A stretch of DNA of 64,000 nucleotides from Cafeteria roenbergensis (taxonomy: Eukaryota > Sar > Bigyra > Bicosoecida > Cafeteriaceae): NCBI GenBank assembly GCA_008330645.1, contig VLTN01000002.1, positions 868,001 through 932,000 on the forward strand, written 5' to 3'. The notes under the pieces are model-generated. The model searched no databases. It had not been told where the DNA came from and saw only the letters and a program-made list of their open reading frames with translations. Positions 45,701-55,077 of this stretch are shown here, piece after piece. How positions within the stretch are numbered: position 1 is the stretch's first letter; each line of letters opens with the position of its first letter. The translations under genes and the position numbers were made by a program.

Positions 45701-46228
45701 CTGGGCTTTCTGCTGCATCCGGCGCGTGTCCATGGCGCTGCGGTCGCTGGCAAGAACGGCGCGGTGCAGCCGCAGCGCCTCGTCCTGGCTCGCTGTGATG
45801 GCGGCTGCGCGAATCACCGCCTTGTGGACATCCTCGAGTCGCCACATGACCATGTCCGCAGCAACAACGCGCATCCGCTGCTCCTGCGGGCCCAGGCGGC
45901 AGGCGAAAAGCGTGAGCGTGCAGTTGGCACGGACGGTGGCTGCGCGCGAACGGGACGGCTGCGGGCGCCGGCAGGGCAGCGCCCGGCCAGCGCCGACCAG
46001 GCTGCCCACCTGGGACATTCCCATTTGCCTCCAAAGAGGCGACGTCCCCCGCCCCGAAGGCCGGCTCGGCTGGAAGCGGCCAGCTGCGCGCGAGTGAGTG
46101 AGGGAGTGAGTGACGCCGCTGCGGTCGCCCGCCGCAATACCAGGCAGCACGTCCGGCGCTGCGGCTTTGCTCACAGACTCAGACAGGCCACGGGTGCGGC
46201 CAGCGCCCACGGACGAGGCGGACCCCAT
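37166..46228 (-). CDS. Giant EF-hand protein with poly-Gln tract and predicted myristoyl start (about 2923 residues)
   Basis: In transcription order the exons are 46175-46228 (MGSASSVGAGRTRGLSES) and 37166-45883, joined in phase 0 across a 291-bp intron (gtgagc to ccgcag). I do not recognise an orthologue. A degenerate EF loop DSRQRGVLSRSE lies near residue 563. Four canonical loops follow: DLNADGEISFHE (about 1260), DKDNNGELDARE (about 1295), DADGDGAVSQED (about 1356) and DRDRDGMVTQQE (about 1672). Their spacing suggests EF pairs as in calcium sensors. The N-terminal region has helices around VVAADMVMWRLEDVHKAVIR. The rest is Ser/Ala/Gly/Arg-rich and disordered, with a 14-Gln run (about 2060-2074) and a Ser run (about 1751). 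Coiled-coil stretches lie near residue 2473 (KIEWARTQLGNAVSEVAKAH). It is probably a large membrane-associated calcium-responsive scaffold; that role is inference. An Arg/Pro-rich stretch around 44413-44601 may be a further intron. Confidence 0.75.
39719..39760. repeat. Pure CTG/CAG microsatellite, 14 copies
   Basis: Fourteen uninterrupted CTG triplets on the plus strand are read on the minus strand as fourteen CAG glutamine codons in the giant EF-hand protein. Purity implies ongoing slippage and length polymorphism. Confidence 0.97.
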
Positions 46229-46353
46229 GCTTGCGCTGGGGCAGGCGCAGCCCCGCCGCTGTGGCTGCGGGGGCGCAGCGGCTAGCGCTCCGGCTCTGCC
46301 AGCGCGGAAACGCAACCTGCGACCACGGCCACCGTTCGGCGAGGCTGGCGACC
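46229..46353. promoter_or_regulatory. Compact shared promoter, EF-hand giant / BIVM-like gene
   Basis: Only 125 bp separate the two opposite start codons, the tightest divergent pair in the window. The sequence is GC-rich with no TATA-like string. Co-regulation of the two genes is an inference from spacing. Confidence 0.5.
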
Positions 46354-47645
46354 ATGGCCGCCACGGAAAGCCTCTCCCTCGGATACTGGGTCCTGGAGGC
46401 GGTTTGTGCGGCGGGCGAATCGCAGCCGGCGCCGCGCAAGCGCCGCGGGCATCGCTGCAACGTGAGCGGCCCGTTGCCAGGTCCGGCGGCACGCGGGCGC
46501 GGGGGCTGGCTGTGCGGGCGAAGCCTCGCTTCCGGCTCAAGCGCGGCGAGAAGTTTCCGCTTGGTTGCTGGTGCACGCGCCCGCAGACCTGTGTCTTGAC
46601 AGTGTGGCACATGCACGGCCCGGGGACGGCCGCGGACGGCAACTACGACACGTTCGTTCAAGACGAGGAGCATGTTACTCAGCGAGGCCCCTATTGCGCC
46701 GCCGCGTCGGTGGCAGGGATGGTGCTGAGCTTTGCGGCGGAGCTCGGCGGGCCCGAGGAGGCTGCCGCTCGCACCTGCGCGACGCAAGAGGCAGTGGTGC
46801 AGCTCATGCGAGGCTTCGGCGTCCCTGGGCTAGAGCGCTCAACCGCAAGGGTTGGAAACGTTACCTGGAAGCGCGCAATGCGCATGGCGACCATAGCGGA
46901 CGACCCCGAGAAAGGCTTGCTCGGAGGGCAAGTCCGCTTTGCGCCTCGCGACCTGGAGCCATGTGGCCCAGTCCCCGTGGCTGGAGCGGACGGCCGGGCG
47001 ACTGAGGCGGACGGCGTGGAGGCGGGCGGCGAGGGTCCCAGCGCCGAGGCGCTGGCCGCGGAGAGCGATGCCCTGTGGGAGCGCCTCCGCTCGGACATGG
47101 CGGCCGGCGCGCGCGTAATGTACCACTGCGCGAACCACTACACACGGGTGTTCGGGTGGAGGCAGTCCCGGCCGGGGGTGGACGCGGACGCTCTGGGCGG
47201 TCCCGTCGACGGGCCGGGCTCCGAGGCGGACAGGGGGCTCGCAGCCGAGGCGGTCGGCGGGGACAGCGACGGGGAGGAGGGGCCGCCCGCGCAGCCGGCC
47301 GGCGGCCAGAGCCGGGGCGCGGGACGTGGGCGACCCGCGGCACCTCTCTTCGACTGGGGCCGCCACCGCTCGAGGGCGGGGTGCCGTCGCGAGGTGCTGA
47401 CGGCGAAGCGCGGGCAGGGCCCCAAGCACTGGGTCAGCTGGGAGCAGGTGGTCGCGGACGTGCGCAAGCACAAGCTCCACCGCCTCTTCTCTGTGTCCCT
47501 GGTGGACAGGAGGTCCCGCGCGAGGCGGGCCAGGGCGCAGCTCGCGTCTGACGCGCGCGCTGGGAATGCCGACCAGCAGCCCGACGCCAAGCTCCGTGCC
47601 GACGCCGCGCCGTGCGCGCCTTCCAGGGGCGCCCTTCTCATTTGA
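46354..47645 (+). CDS. BIVM: BIVM-like protein with Cys...His papain-like signature
   Basis: Exons 46354-46461 and 46587-47645 give 388 residues, with a 125-bp intron in phase 0. It resembles basic immunoglobulin-like variable motif-containing protein (BIVM), a family of unsettled biochemical function found in vertebrates and some protists. The shared features are a Gly-Pro-Tyr-Cys segment heading a hydrophobic helix (QRGPYCAAASVAGMVLSF), a histidine segment YHCANHYTRVFGW (animal BIVM has YHCQNHY in the same place), and a closing block LTAKRGQGPKHWVSWEQVVA that parallels BIVM's RKHP...KKWADIV. The Cys and His segments are placed as in papain-like transglutaminase or protease folds; catalysis is inference. 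An acidic, Gly-rich insert of about 70 residues lies between the His block and the closing block. The tail is basic. The name rests on remembered alignment, so a more distant cysteine-peptidase-like family is the alternative. Confidence 0.65.
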
Positions 47646-47943
47646 GCGGCTGCCTGGCAGTCGCAATGTTGTGGCGGCTGGCAGTCGAATGAGCGTTGAG
47701 CAGCCGCGACCCGGCGGGCAGGACGCACCGCAGCCCTTGCTGCCCGTTCGCTGTGCTCCGCCTCGCCCGAGGCGTCCAACGTACCACCGTGCGCCTGCGG
47801 CCCTGAGTGCCCCGCCATTCGTTTGTCGGTGCCTGGGGAAAGGTCTCTCCTCCCGTTGCGGTCGGCGCATTTGCTCGGCAGAGCGGCCGCGGAATTCACG
47901 CAGCAGCACGTCGCCGCGCGCAAGCACACACGGCGCCCGCGCC
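47646..47943. promoter_or_regulatory. Intergenic region, BIVM-like end to POP start
   Basis: This 298-bp stretch lies between two same-strand genes and must hold the terminator of the first and the promoter of the second. No motif stands out. Confidence 0.35.
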
Positions 47944-50900
47944 ATGCTGCGAAGACTCGCACGGGTCACCCGTGCGCGTGAAGCAGTGGCCGCGCGCGGC
48001 GTGAGGGCTGCCTGGCCGGGGCCTTGCGCCGCCACGGTTCGTCGCAAGAGTGCCGATGCCTCGCAAGCGGCGACCGAGCCCTCCCCGCCGCCCCCGGAGG
48101 GCTATCTCGACTTCCCCGTCGAAGGAGTGACCATGGTGCGTACCGTGGCTGACGCGGAGCGGGTCGTTGCCCTGCTTGGCAAAGTGCCAGTCTCGGTGCA
48201 CCACGCCTGGGACACGGAGGTGTCGCACATCGACGTCAAAACGCAAGGGCCGGTGGGGAACGGACGCGTGATTTGTGCAAGCTTCTACTGCGGCCCCGAG
48301 TACGACTTCGGGGCGGGTCCGCGCGTTTGGGTGGACAACCTCGGTGAGGCCGAGGGCGTCCTCAACGTGTTTGCGGACTTTCTGAAGGACCCTACGAAGA
48401 AGAAGGCGTTCCACAACGTCAGCTTCGACAGGCACGTGCTCTACAACCACGGAATCGACGTGCTGGGCCTCTCAGCGGACACCATGCACATGGCGCGCAT
48501 GTGGACCACGAGTCGCTCCAAGGCGGGCGGCTACGGGCTGGAGTCGCTGAGCGCCGACCTGCTCGGCCACCGCAAGGTGCCCATGAAGGAGCGTTTCGCA
48601 GTGCCCAAGCTCAAGAAGGACGGCACCCCCGGTGAGCCATTGGCGGGCGGCGCGCGCCGGCACCCCCTGACAGCACAATTGGTCGCGCGGCCAATGGCGC
48701 TTGCGGCGGGTGCGCCAGCCGCCATGGGCGCCCGTGCAGCGAGCACGCGTTGCCAAGGGGTTCATCGACCCCCGCCTCGCCATGCCCGCCCGGTCTGCCT
48801 CCTGCGGCGCTGTTTCGCCCCGCCGCAGGCAAGGACACGCTCCTCCCGCCCGTGGACGAGATCCAGCTAGACCCGGCCATGCGCGCCGAGTGGATCGACT
48901 ACTCCACATACGACGCCGAGGCAACGTGGCGCCTGCGCGAGGTGCTGGCGGACAAGCTCCGGGAGCGGCCCTGGGCGCAGGGGCTGAGCATGCTGGACTT
49001 TTACGAGCGCTACATCGTGCCGTTTGCCGTGGTGCTCACGGACATGGAGCGGGAGGGCATCCGGGTGGACGTCAAGGAGCACCTGCCCCGGGCACAGATG
49101 CTCGCGGAGGAGGAGCGCGCGACGGCGACGGAGGAGTTCCTGTGAGCGAGTCTGCGCGGCGGCGTGGCAAGCTTGCGAGCGAGGCCGTGTCTGCTGGTGG
49201 TGGTGCGGCTTTGGTTGGGGCCCCTGCTGGTGGTGGTGCGGCTTGGGTTGGGGCCCCTGCTGGCACCGCTGGATGGTGGCCCTACAATGTGCTGGCTTGC
49301 TTTGCAGCGGGCAATCTGCAACGGTGCTCAGCGGGCCCTCTCTGGCACGGGCTGCACGCCCGCGGCCCAGGCGAAGACTATCGTTGTGCCTCTTTTTCAC
49401 CGGCGCATCTGTGTGTTCGCTCGCAGGCAGTGGGCGGAGCAGTACATGCCGGAAGCGCGGCGGATGAACACCGGCTCGGACCCTCAGAAGGCGCACTTCC
49501 TTTTCGCCCCTTGCGTCAAGGCCAAGGGACGAACGCCACGGGCGCGAGACGCGGCACGGAAGCGCACCCTCGCCAAGTTTGGCATCAGGCGGCCGGAGGC
49601 GGGGCACCACCCACGGACAGACCCCAAGCGCAACGAGGGCGTGCTCACCTGGGAGGACTGGAGGGAGTGGGTCGACCCGGAGGGGTCCATGTTTGGCGAC
49701 AACGGCGAGTGGGAGGACGACGACGCGTGGCCGCCGCTGCGGCCGTTCAAGGTGGAGAACACCGAGGGCGTGATCGAGGAGGGCAGGCCGCGCGCCAAGA
49801 AGCAGAGGGACCTTTGGGTGCCTGGCCTGGGCCTGGAGCCCGTGGAGTACACTGCGGGCGGCTGGCCAGCTGCAAGCGCCGCCGTCCTCCGCAGCGTGGC
49901 TGGTGACCCCACCGCCGACCCGCCACAGTACGGAACCGCATACCAGCACTTTGGCGGCGGCGAGCCCGGCCACAAGGCGTGCAGCGCCCTGCACTCGCTC
50001 GTGACCGTCGGCGCCATCGACACGATGCTGAGCAACTTCATTCTCCCGTTGCAAACCATGGCAGACGAGAACCTGCGCGTCCACTGCAGCCTCAACCTGA
50101 ACACGGACACGGGCAGGCTGTCTGCGAGGCGGCCAAATCTGCAGAACCAGCCCGCGCTTGAAAAGGTAGGCAGTGCAATTTTTGCCGCCCCCCAAACGCT
50201 GGCCCCGTGCTGGGGCACTCGTGCTTCCGATCTCGCCGCCCCGCTCTGCCCAGCCCTGCTCGCTCCCCTCCCTCGGCCTGTCCCTCGCGCCGGCGACTTG
50301 CAGGATCGCTATCAAATTCGCAAGGCCTTCTGCGCGGCGCCCGGGAACAAGCTTGTCATCGCCGACTATGGCCAGCTGGAGCTGCGCGTGCTGGCGCACA
50401 TGGTGAGCACCCCCTCCCCCGTGCGCGCCGCGCTGCCTTGCGGTGCGCAACGACACCGCGCTGCGCTCGGATCTACTCTGCGGGGCTGCTCGAGGCCAGC
50501 GCCCGAGGCCGGCCAGCGCGCTCGCCTGCCTCCACCGACCACCACATTCGCCCGCCAGTCCCCATGTTGTCGATTCGCGCAGGCCCGGTGCAAGTCAATG
50601 ATCGACGCGTTTGCGAGCGGCGGGGACTTCCACAGCCGAACGGCTATGGGCATGTACGACTATATCCGGGACGCCCTGGAGAACGGCGACTGCCTGCTCG
50701 AGTGGGATGACTCGCAAGGCGCGAGGCCCAAGCCCCTGCTGAAGAACCAGTTTGCATCCGAACGCCGCAAAGCCAAGGTGCTCAACTTCAGCATCGCGTA
50801 CGGCAAGACCCCCATCGGCCTGAGCCAGGACTGGGGCGTGTCGCTGGACGAGGCCAAGGACACGCTCGAGAAGTGGTATTCGGATCGACCGGAGGTGCGG

Positions 50901-51296
50901 CAGTGGCAGGAGCAGGTGCTGGACATCGCCCGAAGCACAGGCGCGACACGGACGCTCATGGGGCGGTACAGGGACCTCCCGGAGATCACGAGCCCGAACC
51001 GGGGCTTGCGCGGCCATGCGGAGCGCGCAGCAATCAACACCCCCATTCAAGGCGGCGCCGCTGACGTGGTGATGATGGCGATGCTCAAAATCGCGCAGGA
51101 CAAGCGCTTGGCCGAGATGGGCTACAAGCTCATCCTTCAGATCCACGACGAGGTCATCCTTGAGGGGCCGGAGGAGCACGCGGAGGAGGCGATGAGCTGC
51201 CTGGTCGAGGACATGGAGCACCCGTTCGCCAAGCCGCTCCTTGTGGACCTGATCGCCGACGCTGCCATTGCAAACACTTGGTATGAGGGGAAGTGA
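47944..51296 (+). CDS. POP: Plant/protist organellar DNA polymerase (family A, POP)
   Basis: Exons 47944-48631, 48829-49141, 49427-50165, 50304-50402 and 50583-51296 give 850 residues. POP enzymes replicate mitochondrial or plastid DNA in plants, algae and many protists. Residues 1-35 are Arg/Ala-rich without acids (MLRRLARVTRAREAVAARGV), a typical mitochondrial presequence. The 3'-5' exonuclease is intact: Exo I WDTEVSHID (D90, E92), Exo II HNVSFD (about residue 157) and Exo III YSTYD in exon 2. The polymerase is intact: TDTGRLSARRPNLQNQP, motif A VIADYGQLELRVLAHM, O-helix RRKAKVLNFSIAYGKTPIGL and motif C QIHDEVILEG. The Tyr in SIAYG marks a polymerase that should be sensitive to dideoxynucleotides. 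A charged insert with EDWREWVDPEGSMFGDNGEW sits between exonuclease and palm, as family members have. Intron 3 has the only non-GTGAG donor seen (gtaggc). Introns 3 and 4 are stop-free multiples of three. Confidence 0.94.
49192..49257. repeat. 33-bp tandem repeat in POP intron 2
   Basis: Two adjacent 33-base units starting tgctggtggtggtgcggctt differ at a single base, and a third partial copy begins at 49258. The repeat lies wholly inside the second intron of the polymerase gene. Confidence 0.85.
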
Positions 51297-51476
51297 GCAG
51301 CTGGATTGCTCATCTTCCCCCCTTCGTCTGTCTGTTTGCCCCGTCCCGCCGAGGCCGCTGTGGCCGAGGGATGTGTCTTGCGCTCTGCTGCGAGGGGGCG
51401 TCTCAGAAAAGTAAACTGAGCACAAGCAGGCCGCCGCGACGCCGCGTGGCCACACCAGCACACCAAGCAGCCAACC

Positions 51477-52415
51477 ATGGCGGCCAGCGCTTCCGCTGCT
51501 AGCACCCCTACTCATGTGACTGCGGTCGTGACTGCGTCTTCCAACAGCGGAGGCGCTTGCGTTGCCGCGCTTCTGAACGAGCTCAAGAGCAAGACCAAGG
51601 TTCGCGCAGTGTTCCGCTCGGAGGCGAAGGCTGCCGACATCAAGGCCGAAGCTGCCGGCCGGGGCGATGTTGAGGTCATCACTGGCGTGGACGCAGCGGA
51701 CAAGGCAAGCCTGGCCCCGGCGTTCGCGGGCGCAAACTGCGCGGTGATCGTCACCCCACACGACGCCGCTGCAGGCATGGGGCGCGACGCCGACTTGACC
51801 GCGAACATGATCAACGCTGCAGTGGAAGCCGGGGTCAAGCACATTGTCTATGTGGGGTCGTGGACGGTCATCGCGCCTGAGGCGGTGTCAGTCATCGCAA
51901 GCCGATTTGTTCCCAGCGAGGCGCTCCTCGAGTCGCTGGCCGCATCTCACGACGTCACCTGGACAGTGCTCCGGTCGGGGTACTTTTTCAACAACTTTGC
52001 GGGGATGCTGGCCTCCGTCCGCAAGGGCGATAGCATGGTGTTTCCCGACCTCAAGATTCCGGCGATGGATCCTCGCGACATCGGCCGGGTCGCTGCCCAC
52101 GTGTGTGCCGCCCACGGCAAGGGCCACGAGGGGAAGACGTACGACATCAGCGGTAGCGAGATGCTCTCCGGGGCCTCATTGGCTTCGGCCCTTTCTGAGG
52201 CGCTGGGGCGCACAATCCGCCACGTCAGCGTGCCCGCCGAGGAGTACAGCAAGCCGCTGCCGCCCGCTTTCAAGGAGCTCATCAGCTACCTTTCGGAAAA
52301 GCAGGAGGCGGCCATCCCCATTTCGTCCGATGTCGAGGAGGTGACCGGCAGGGCGCCCGTCAAGTTCGTCGACTGGGCGCGCGAGCACGCCCGCCTCTTC
52401 GCGCTCGACGCCTGA
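51477..52415 (+). CDS. NmrA-like NAD(P)-binding Rossmann-fold protein
   Basis: This single exon encodes 312 residues, 180 bp downstream of POP on the same strand. It has the fold of atypical short-chain dehydrogenases of the NmrA / isoflavone-reductase group. Strand 1 and the dinucleotide loop read AVVTASSNSGGACVAALLNE. Strand 2 carries an Arg after it (VRAVFRS), which usually favours NADP. VEVITGVDAAD and CAVIVTPHDA follow. The helix 5 region is GVKHIVYVGSW, then VTWTVLRSGYFFNNF, the family's LRPxxFMEN-like block. The C-terminal part (YDISGSEMLSGASLASALSE, then ALGRTIRHVSVPAEEY) matches NmrA proteins. The usual GxxGxxG loop is altered to ASSNSGG, so cofactor binding may be weak. Such proteins may be redox sensors or reductases; substrate is unknown. 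The N terminus is Ala/Ser-rich but short. Confidence 0.85.
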   Translation: MAASASAASTPTHVTAVVTASSNSGGACVAALLNELKSKTKVRAVFRSEAKAADIKAEAAGRGDVEVITGVDAADKASLAPAFAGANCAVIVTPHDAAAGMGRDADLTANMINAAVEAGVKHIVYVGSWTVIAPEAVSVIASRFVPSEALLESLAASHDVTWTVLRSGYFFNNFAGMLASVRKGDSMVFPDLKIPAMDPRDIGRVAAHVCAAHGKGHEGKTYDISGSEMLSGASLASALSEALGRTIRHVSVPAEEYSKPLPPAFKELISYLSEKQEAAIPISSDVEEVTGRAPVKFVDWAREHARLFALDA

Positions 52416-52705
52416 CCCTGCCTGCTGGCATGATCGCGCACTCGCGCCGCGGCTTTGATTGAGCGACGCTGTAGCAGCGACGTGTGGTGTGTGGCTTTGC
52501 CCCTGCATTGCAAATCGCGTGTTTGCGGCGTCTCGTGTTTGCGGCTGCGATTCCAGCCAGCGTCAGCGGCGTTGGCAGCGCAGCACTTGGACCCACACTT
52601 GCAGCGCCTGCCAGTCCCAGCACGGGGTGCGCGAGAACGCCTGGTCGCAGCAGCGCATGCAGCCGGAAGCTCGCCCCGCCAAGCGCACGGCGAGGGGCAG
52701 TCTCC
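52416..52705. other. Convergent spacer, NmrA-like / PCF11
   Basis: This 290-bp stretch lies between two stops. It is lower in GC near 52430-52560, and I saw no gene-like feature. Confidence 0.45.
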
Positions 52706-54895
52706 TCAGGACAAGCCTGCAGCGCCCCACGCCGATGGGCTCGAGCCCTCGCCGGGCGACATCGGCTCCGGTGAGTCCTCCCGCTCCCAGCTCTTCCCGG
52801 CCCGAGCACGTGACGACGGCGACGCAGCCGGCGGGGAAGCGGCCTGCGCAGGGCTGCCTGCCGCCTGCGAGGCCAGGCACTGCGCGTGCACCAGCGCGCC
52901 TTCGTGCTCCACCGCGTCGCTGAACCACTTGGAGCCCGTGGACTCGTCCACCCGCACGGCAAAGGTGTCTCCGCAAATGGCGCACTCGTTGCTCCGCCCG
53001 TTGGCCTCGACCCCGCCCGCGGGCCCTGCAGGCGCGCCGGCGGCGTTGTCGAGCAGCCTCCCCTCCGCAGCCGCCGCTGCCCGCGCCTCCTCCAGCACAC
53101 GGTCTGGGACGATGCCCTCCGCCAGGTCCTGCTCAATCTGGCAGAGGTCGAACAGCGATGCAGCCAGGGTGTCGCACACGACCCAGCCGAGCGAGGGAAC
53201 GTGCTTCCCCGCGGCGGCCGCGGTGCCCGCCCCTGGCTGCCGCTCCCGAACGCGGCTCCAGCCGGCCCAGTCGGCCACGCTGGGGCACCACCAGGCGCGC
53301 GAGCTCAGCCCGCGAGCCTCGATGTCCGCCCTGTGGGCCGCCGAGACGGCGTCGTGCTTCGTGGCCTCCTCCACGGTACACGAGCGCCAGCCCGTGTGCG
53401 GCGACACCACGGGCAGGGACGAGTAGAGGATGGCCGCGTCCGACGCCGAGAAGGACTTGGCGATGCTAGTGGACAGCTCTGGAGCCGGGAGGCCCAGGGC
53501 GTGCAACGCCCCAGCCGCGCCCGCGCCCTCTGTGCCGATGCTGCTGCCGGCTGCTGCCGAGCCAGTGGACTCCGCGCCCGGGCCGCGGGGGGCGGACCCG
53601 GCAGGCGCGGAGGCCCTCCTGACGCGGTGGAGCAGCATGGCTGCCTGCACCGCCCTGACGAACGGGTCCGGGTGCAGCTGCTGCGGGGACGCAGTCAGGA
53701 CCGCCGCCGTGCTGGGGAGCGAGGCCAGGGCAGCGGACAGCTCGCGCGCCAGCGGCGGGTTGACCTTGGCCACCGCCCGCGTTGCCTCGCCCACTGCGAG
53801 CTCTCTCCCAGCGTCGTCCGCCTCGTCAAACGACGCCATGAGCGCCCCGAACAGCTCCTGCAGGACGCCCGGCACTCCCGCCGCGGCCTCGGCAACCAGC
53901 CCCCCCAGGGAGTCCTGCAGCGACAGGGGAGCCGATGGGGTCTGCTCGCCGGCAGGTCCGGCAGCGGCCGAGGAGACCTGCGGTCGCAGCGAGCCGAGAC
54001 CCCGGAGCGCGGCGATGCCCGTCGCCGCGCCGCCAGCGGAAGGCGCGCCCGCTGGCACTGCCGCCCCCCCAGCGGCCCCTTCAACCGCGTACGGGTCGTC
54101 CAGGGGCGCGGCCGCAAAGCTTGCAGACGGGGCAGCGTACGGGTCGGTGCCCGGGAGGTTCACAGCCGCCCACCCGCCACTCGACGACGCCGATTCCGCA
54201 CCGCCTCTAGCCGCTTGGTGACCGCTCGCACCCCACCCTGAACTAGCATGGACCGGGAACGCGCCAGGTGCCGCGGGCCGCATCCGCTTCGCCGGCCTGC
54301 CGGCCATTCCTCCGTCTGGCGCGCAAGCGTCGAGCCGCGTCTCGATCGCTGGCAGCATGTCCGAGTACAAGCGCGCGTCCGACCACGTTCCAAGCATGCG
54401 CCGGATCGAGGCCTGCTGCTGGAGGGGCAGCATCTCGAACGCTCCACACACGATGCCAACGACGCGCGGCCGAAACGCGGACACGAAAGGCTCGCCAATC
54501 GTTTTCAGGATGTTGTCCATGAGGTATACGAGGGGCAACTTCCTCCCCGGTTCGACCTGCGTGCGTTTGCATGTGTGGGGCGGTGGCGGGGCGGTGGAGA
54601 GGTGGGGGAGCCGGCGCGGGGGGGGGCTGGGAGCGGCCGCAGCCCAGGCGATGGCCCGCTGGAGCGCGAAGTCGAGCGCAAGCTTGCAGCACAGCTCCTG
54701 CACGCACGCGCTTTGCGGCAAGGTGGGCCGAGGGCGCAAGCTCACCTCTTCAACCTTGGTCTGGAGCGCCGCTGCAAGCTGGGCAGCCTGCGCGGGGCTG
54801 TCCCGCAAGTCCTCCGCAAACATCGTTAGCGCCGTGATGTGGTCTCTGCGTGCCACCGTGCCGAGGGCGCCCAGCTCTCGCGAGAAGTCCTCCAT
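52706..54895 (-). CDS. PCF11: Pre-mRNA cleavage complex II protein Pcf11
   Basis: In transcription order the exons are 54746-54895 and 52706-54556 (666 residues), with a 189-bp intron that is stop-free and in frame. Pcf11 binds the RNA polymerase II C-terminal domain and links 3'-end cleavage to termination. The CTD-interacting domain spans residues 1-130: MEDFSRELGALG, ITALTMFAEDL, then across the splice GRKLPLVYLMDNILKTIGEP and RRMLGTWSD. A basic KRMRPAAPG motif and a long Ala/Gly/Ser linker follow, with helices around GVLQELFGALMASFDEADDA. The C-terminal half contains WWCPSVADWAGW, and near residue 600 a zinc-finger-like CAICGDTF...KWFSDAVEHEGALVHAQC. The latter matches Pcf11's second C2HC finger (CPVC...FRDAV...YHPSC). 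The start is the first ATG of the frame. It shares a 182-bp divergent promoter with ZFAND1. Confidence 0.86.
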   Translation of the reverse strand: MEDFSRELGALGTVARRDHITALTMFAEDLRDSPAQAAQLAAALQTKVEEVSLRPRPTLPQSACVQELCCKLALDFALQRAIAWAAAAPSPPPRRLPHLSTAPPPPHTCKRTQVEPGRKLPLVYLMDNILKTIGEPFVSAFRPRVVGIVCGAFEMLPLQQQASIRRMLGTWSDARLYSDMLPAIETRLDACAPDGGMAGRPAKRMRPAAPGAFPVHASSGWGASGHQAARGGAESASSSGGWAAVNLPGTDPYAAPSASFAAAPLDDPYAVEGAAGGAAVPAGAPSAGGAATGIAALRGLGSLRPQVSSAAAGPAGEQTPSAPLSLQDSLGGLVAEAAAGVPGVLQELFGALMASFDEADDAGRELAVGEATRAVAKVNPPLARELSAALASLPSTAAVLTASPQQLHPDPFVRAVQAAMLLHRVRRASAPAGSAPRGPGAESTGSAAAGSSIGTEGAGAAGALHALGLPAPELSTSIAKSFSASDAAILYSSLPVVSPHTGWRSCTVEEATKHDAVSAAHRADIEARGLSSRAWWCPSVADWAGWSRVRERQPGAGTAAAAGKHVPSLGWVVCDTLAASLFDLCQIEQDLAEGIVPDRVLEEARAAAAAEGRLLDNAAGAPAGPAGGVEANGRSNECAICGDTFAVRVDESTGSKWFSDAVEHEGALVHAQCLASQAAGSPAQAASPPAASPSSRARAGKSWEREDSPEPMSPGEGSSPSAWGAAGLS

Positions 54896-55077
54896 GACCG
54901 CGGGATGGCCCTGGAGCACCCAAGAGTCTGGGGCTTTCCCGCCTCCCGGCTTGGGTGCGCTCGGGCACCCGCGGCAGCGCACGAGAATTGGCCCTCCTCC
55001 TCAGCTCTGCTGCGCGTTTTCCGCAAGACGACGGCCCGAGCACTTGGCACTGGATCGCTGGGGCGTTCTCTGCAGGC
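54896..55077. promoter_or_regulatory. Shared divergent promoter region, PCF11 / ZFAND1
   Basis: These 182 bp separate opposite start codons. No TATA-like sequence is visible. Confidence 0.45.
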
